From Clostridiaceae bacterium (GTDB lineage Bacteria > Bacillota > Clostridia > Lachnospirales > Lachnospiraceae), in assembly GCA_902362865.1 (NCBI GenBank), contig CABIYE010000006.1, positions 49,317-113,316 of the forward strand: 64,000 bases of DNA, given 5' to 3'. The notes under the pieces were generated by a model. It did no database searches. It was not told the DNA's origin and worked only from the letters and a program-made list of their open reading frames with translations. The translations under genes were made by a program, and so were the position numbers. This document shows positions 59,957 to 64,000 of this stretch, piece after piece (within the stretch, counting starts at the first letter, position 1; each line of letters starts with the position of its first letter).

Positions 59957-62900
59957 ATGAAATGGAAGAAACTTTTATCCGGTATCCTGACCGGAGCGCT
60001 TCTATTCACTTCCGTTTCACCAGTTTCTCTTGCAGCAGAAACTGATGATACGGGAAACGGCACAGCCAGCGTACCGGTTGCCGTTGCTGAATACAGATTT
60101 GAAGATAATCTGAACAACAGCATGGCTGAAAACGATGCAGCTGCACCAATAACCACCGGCCTGAATAGCTATAACGGCACCCCTACCTATGTAGAGGGAC
60201 GTACCGAAGGCAGTAAGGCAATTAAGCTTGGAGATTTCGGTCTGCAGCTTAATAAGAAGAATCTCGGCAAGAACTTCACGGTATCCGCATGGTTCAAAGC
60301 TGACGGTACATTTGCCGAGAACCAAACCTTGATGTTCTTAGGGTATCATAACCCGGAAAAATGGATTAGCATCGCCGGAAATAAAAGCGGCACCGACCAA
60401 TTAAAGGTCTGGACAAGCGAAGGTACCCAGGGAGCTGAATTCTACCGCTGGATTACCTTGAATAATCCGACCTTAAAGGCTGGAGAATGGCATTGTATCA
60501 CTCTGACCCAGTCCGATAACGACAATACCGTTAAAACTTATATCGATGGCGAACTCTACAATACCAGCAGAGGCGCTTACGCTCTGGACGGTGAAAATCA
60601 GGATATCTACATCGCTGTCAATAACTGGGATGCTGAATTCGCCGGTGCTGTCGATGACGTAAAGGTTTATGACCAGACCTTAACAGATACCGAAGTATAC
60701 AAGTACTGCTACGATGTGAAGGTTTCTGACCAGGCACTGGCAACTTATGATTTTGACGACTTCACTGCTAAAGCAGATGATGCTTCTACTCTCTCCGACG
60801 GCACCAGAGATATCTCTCTTGTAACAGTTGGAAACGGACAGGCTCCATCCCTGACAACCGACTCTGACAGAGGTCAGGTACTGCAGACCGTTCGACAGGG
60901 CACTGGCGATGATGGCCTGAATAACATCGGCTACGCACAGCTTGATACCAATCCTTTCGAGGATGCTTTTAAGAGACAGAATGTGGAGGGCATCACTCTG
61001 AACTTCTGGGCAAATACCCAGGGAGCCGCAGGCGGCAACCGCTGTATGATTGATTTTGAGATTGCTCCTGCTACGACAGGCAGAGCCGGAACCGTTGCTT
61101 TTAACCAGAGCATGGTTTACTGGAACACAACTGATCAGGACGGCAAATTCGCAGACTACAATGTAAACGGACTTGGTCTGGGTACAGAAAACACCTGGAA
61201 AATGGTTACCATGACCTTAACGGAAGACGAAATTGCTTTCTATAGCAATGGTCGAAAAATCAGCCACACCATAACCTCCGGTACAGAAGAACTGGCAACC
61301 ATGCTCGCAGAACTGACAGGTAATGGAAGTATTCTTCCTGACGATGGAAGAACCCAGATTCGCCTTGGTGCCAGCATGGCAAATTACTGGATTGGCGCAG
61401 GTGCACTTCTGGATGATATTTCCTTCTTCGGCAAGGCTTTAAATGCCAGCGAAGTATCACAGTTGTACGACGAGACAGCTACTTCTGAGCTTGCAACCGG
61501 AATCGTAGTTTCCAGCGATGACACAACGGTAGATGTTGACAAGACCATGCAGCTTACTGCAACGCTGGAACCAGCTGGAGCAACAGGCGTATCTATGGTA
61601 AGCTGGAAGTCCAGCGATGAAAAGGTTGCAACGGTAGACCGTAATGGTTTACTGACTGCTCTGGCAGCCGGAACCACCACAATTACGGCATCCATCGGTG
61701 GTCTCGTTTCTAACGAACTTACCATCACCGTAGAATCAATTCCGAATATTGACTCTCTGGAGGAAGGCTACTATCTGGCTGTCTATACGACAACCACACC
61801 GTTCTATGCAAACAAAGCATACAACGACCAGGAAGCACAAAGCGTATACCTGGCAGTCAGCAAAGACGGCAAGACCTTCGATGTATTGAACAGCGGCGGT
61901 GCAGTGATCTTCTCCAAAATGGGAACCCAGAGGCTTACTGACCCGAAAGTATTCAAAGAAAACGGCACCTTTACCGTTATCGCCCGCGATGCGGACAAAT
62001 CTCAGGGTTATCATGAATTTACATCTACAGATGGCGTTAAGTTCTATGATGAGAGCATGACAGACAAGGCATCCCAGACCTCAGGCGTATTAACCTCGTC
62101 TTCCTTCAAGCTTATACTGGATGGCGAGAACCTTCTGGATACAGATACCAACCTGACTCTCGGAAATGCAGTAGAACTGACAGAAAAAGAATATACTTAC
62201 ATCGTAAACAAACTGGGAACTGTTGTAAATGACGGATTAGAGGCTCTGGAAGACAAGACAATCCAGACCGGAGACACACTTACAGAAGAGGATCTGGCTG
62301 AGAGCTACCCAACCGCAACCGCAACCTATACCGACGGTTCTACCCAGGATTTCAACATCGACTGGAGCGGCGCTTTAGATGATGTTGACCTTTCAAAAGC
62401 AGGTACTTACACTGTAACTGGTAAAGTCGTACAGACCAAGTATCTGAACAACTTAAAAGAACTCAATGGAAGCACACTTCCGGAAGATGACCCGGCTAAT
62501 GACAATCCTGACTTCCCGGATAACTATGACCCGGCTACCGGAACGGTGTATTATGACAGCACCAAGTTCGTAGAAGGTATGGCGGATCCAATGATCTACT
62601 GGGATGAGCAGACCGGTTACTACTATATGACAGGCTCCTATTTCCCGGAAAATGGCGATGAAATTGACGCAAATGATAGCTGCCAGCAGTACGACCGTGT
62701 TGTTCTGAGACGAGGAAGAACACTGGAAGAACTTCAGGACAGAAGCAATCAGGTAACCATCTGGAAAGCCGGCAATCAGGGCTATGAAAATGCTCAGGGG
62801 CAAAATGTTGATCGTGGCTACCGCTACATCTGGGCACCTGAAATCCACCGCATAGGCGACAAATGGGTTGTACATTTCACAGAAAGCCATAGCAGTCTTT

Positions 62901-64000
62901 TCGATATCCACTGCCACGCACTTGTATTAGACGGAGACCTGGATCCTTATGAGACTGCACTGACATCTGCCACGGAAGCATCACAGTGGAAGGATTATCA
63001 GGTACGGAGAGGTTCTAACTCCGGCGGAAGCCTTACAGGAGCTATTGACAATTCATTCTGCCTGGATATGACATATTTTAAAGACGAAGTAAACGGAAAG
63101 TCCTATGTTATCTGGGCTTCCAACACCTATACAAACTCTCGCCTGTATATGGCAACAATAGACGAGGATACCCCATGGGTACTGACTTCCGATATCGTAA
63201 TGATTACAAAGCCGGAATACGGATGGGAAAATGTAGGCATCCCGGTAAATGAAGGCGCAACCGTCCTTCAGAAAGACGGCAACATCTACCTGTGCTACTC
63301 TGCTGCAAGTACCGGTTCTGAGTATGCTATTGGTATGTTGACAGCAAAGGCCGGAACTGATTTATTGGCGGAGGGTGCATGGACCAAGAGTCCTTACCCA
63401 GTTCTCTCTTCCCGTGACGTGGACGGTGAAGAAGGACCCGGACATAATTCCTTTACCGTAGATAAAGATGGCAATGTAATCTTCGTATATCACGCAAGAC
63501 CGACAAGCCACGATTACCGAAAATGCGGATGGGATGGAACCAAATCTACTTACAACAGTGAACCTCTGAACGACCCATGCCGTCACGCTAGATTGAAACG
63601 TGTACACTGGTCAACAGACGGTACTCCGATTCTGAAGATGACTTATGAAAATGAGTTATTAGAAGAGAACGAGACCATCTCCTTAACGATTACTGTAAAG
63701 GAAAAAGAAGAACCATCCGAACCATCCGTTACGTCTATCACAGTAAAAACTGCTCCTGAGAAAACGGAATACACAGTCGGCGAAGAACTGGATCTGAGCG
63801 GAATTGTTATCGAAGCGGCTTACGATGATGGAACAAAGAAAGAAATCGACATCAAGGATTGCACAGTAACTGGTTTCGATAACACCAAGGCAGGAACACA
63901 GAAAGTTACAGTTACTTACGAAGATCAGACGGTAACCTTTGAGGTAACGGTTTCAACAAAGGCGGTTAGCGATATCTTTGATGATGTCGACAGCGAAGAC
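59957..64000 (+). CDS. Secreted multidomain GH43 glycoside hydrolase, 3' end outside window
   Basis: At least 1348 residues, open at the window edge. The order is: signal peptide (LLSGILTGALLFTSVSPVSLAAE region, cleavage near residue 27) and two LamG/concanavalin-like domains (about 45-230 and 250-510; WFKADGTF, DDVKVYDQTL, DDISFFGKAL). An Ig-like Big_2 (VSWKSSDEKVATVD) and spacer modules follow, then a GH43 five-bladed propeller (about 860-1230). The propeller has ADPMIYWDEQTGYYYMTGS with the likely catalytic base Asp, IWAPEIHRIGDKW, VNEGATVLQ with the likely acid Glu, and GPGHNSF. An Ig-like Big_3 domain ends near 1335, and SDIFDDVDSED looks like the start of an SLH domain. GGGAGG lies ten bases before the ATG. 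Arabinosidase or xylosidase activity is plausible. Confidence 0.88.
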   Translation, partial: MKWKKLLSGILTGALLFTSVSPVSLAAETDDTGNGTASVPVAVAEYRFEDNLNNSMAENDAAAPITTGLNSYNGTPTYVEGRTEGSKAIKLGDFGLQLNKKNLGKNFTVSAWFKADGTFAENQTLMFLGYHNPEKWISIAGNKSGTDQLKVWTSEGTQGAEFYRWITLNNPTLKAGEWHCITLTQSDNDNTVKTYIDGELYNTSRGAYALDGENQDIYIAVNNWDAEFAGAVDDVKVYDQTLTDTEVYKYCYDVKVSDQALATYDFDDFTAKADDASTLSDGTRDISLVTVGNGQAPSLTTDSDRGQVLQTVRQGTGDDGLNNIGYAQLDTNPFEDAFKRQNVEGITLNFWANTQGAAGGNRCMIDFEIAPATTGRAGTVAFNQSMVYWNTTDQDGKFADYNVNGLGLGTENTWKMVTMTLTEDEIAFYSNGRKISHTITSGTEELATMLAELTGNGSILPDDGRTQIRLGASMANYWIGAGALLDDISFFGKALNASEVSQLYDETATSELATGIVVSSDDTTVDVDKTMQLTATLEPAGATGVSMVSWKSSDEKVATVDRNGLLTALAAGTTTITASIGGLVSNELTITVESIPNIDSLEEGYYLAVYTTTTPFYANKAYNDQEAQSVYLAVSKDGKTFDVLNSGGAVIFSKMGTQRLTDPKVFKENGTFTVIARDADKSQGYHEFTSTDGVKFYDESMTDKASQTSGVLTSSSFKLILDGENLLDTDTNLTLGNAVELTEKEYTYIVNKLGTVVNDGLEALEDKTIQTGDTLTEEDLAESYPTATATYTDGSTQDFNIDWSGALDDVDLSKAGTYTVTGKVVQTKYLNNLKELNGSTLPEDDPANDNPDFPDNYDPATGTVYYDSTKFVEGMADPMIYWDEQTGYYYMTGSYFPENGDEIDANDSCQQYDRVVLRRGRTLEELQDRSNQVTIWKAGNQGYENAQGQNVDRGYRYIWAPEIHRIGDKWVVHFTESHSSLFDIHCHALVLDGDLDPYETALTSATEASQWKDYQVRRGSNSGGSLTGAIDNSFCLDMTYFKDEVNGKSYVIWASNTYTNSRLYMATIDEDTPWVLTSDIVMITKPEYGWENVGIPVNEGATVLQKDGNIYLCYSAASTGSEYAIGMLTAKAGTDLLAEGAWTKSPYPVLSSRDVDGEEGPGHNSFTVDKDGNVIFVYHARPTSHDYRKCGWDGTKSTYNSEPLNDPCRHARLKRVHWSTDGTPILKMTYENELLEENETISLTITVKEKEEPSEPSVTSITVKTAPEKTEYTVGEELDLSGIVIEAAYDDGTKKEIDIKDCTVTGFDNTKAGTQKVTVTYEDQTVTFEVTVSTKAVSDIFDDVDSED

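Overview
The window looks like chromosome of an anaerobic gut Firmicute, most likely Lachnospiraceae (Dorea / [Clostridium] scindens-like; genus uncertain). The basis is a T-box-controlled trp operon, a FabK-type fatty acid operon with a fused AccDA, [FeFe]-hydrogenase maturases, a glycyl-radical hydroxyproline dehydratase, SLH-anchored surface enzymes, strong GGAGG ribosome binding sites and dense transcription units. No prophage, IS element, CRISPR array or rRNA was found. One tRNA gene is present.

Layout. 1-3.07 kb: trpE-trpG-trpD (minus, trpD cut by the window edge) behind a tRNA-Trp-type T-box. 3.1-6.2 kb: tex and a YitT membrane protein. 6.3-9.2 kb: a TetR regulator, a MATE exporter and a second TetR. 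9.3-12.6 kb: hypE-hypD, trans-4-hydroxyproline dehydration, apparently in one operon with that second TetR. 12.7-16.7 kb: hydE-hydG-hydF, assembling the H-cluster of [FeFe]-hydrogenase, behind a leader with a built-in terminator. 16.7-22.8 kb: a SipW/TasA-type surface-fibre cluster with a large vWA/Cna-B adhesin. 23.1-25 kb: a Nif11-like small protein, nth and a second YitT protein. 25.2-26.5 kb: an NCS2 purine permease. 26.7-28 kb: an unusual glycosyltransferase fused to a MarR-like winged helix. 28-31.1 kb: CPBP protease, DUF5714, CmpB-like and sirtuin genes. 31.1-40.8 kb: a FabT-like repressor and the operon fabH-acpP-fabK-fabD-fabG-fabF-accB-fabZ-accC-accDA, with a FabT-type box on the fabH promoter. 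40.9-42.5 kb: L-serine dehydratase sdaAB/sdaAA. 42.6 kb: tRNA-Leu(CAG), then an AT-rich AAA ATPase that looks foreign. 44.2-64 kb: a surface polysaccharide locus of four large secreted proteins (CotH kinase; BNR/sialidase fold; alginate-lyase family; GH43). Three end in SLH domains and the fourth appears to begin one at the window edge. The locus also holds a YesMN two-component system and a lone solute-binding lipoprotein. Between YesN and CotH sits a 136-residue protein resembling only the N-terminal domain of D-proline reductase PrdA.

Themes: Stickland-type amino acid fermentation and hydrogen metabolism (HypDE, HydEGF, serine dehydratase, the PrdA-like fragment), fatty acid synthesis under FabT-like control, and cell-surface display (SipW fibres and SLH glycan enzymes). 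The items most worth a second look are the orphan PrdA-like domain, the GT2-MarR fusion, the Nif11-like peptide beside nth, the hydE leader attenuator, the AAA ATPase next to tRNA-Leu, and a short dispersed repeat found just after two terminators. All family assignments come from reading the sequence and from memory of the families; no database search was run.
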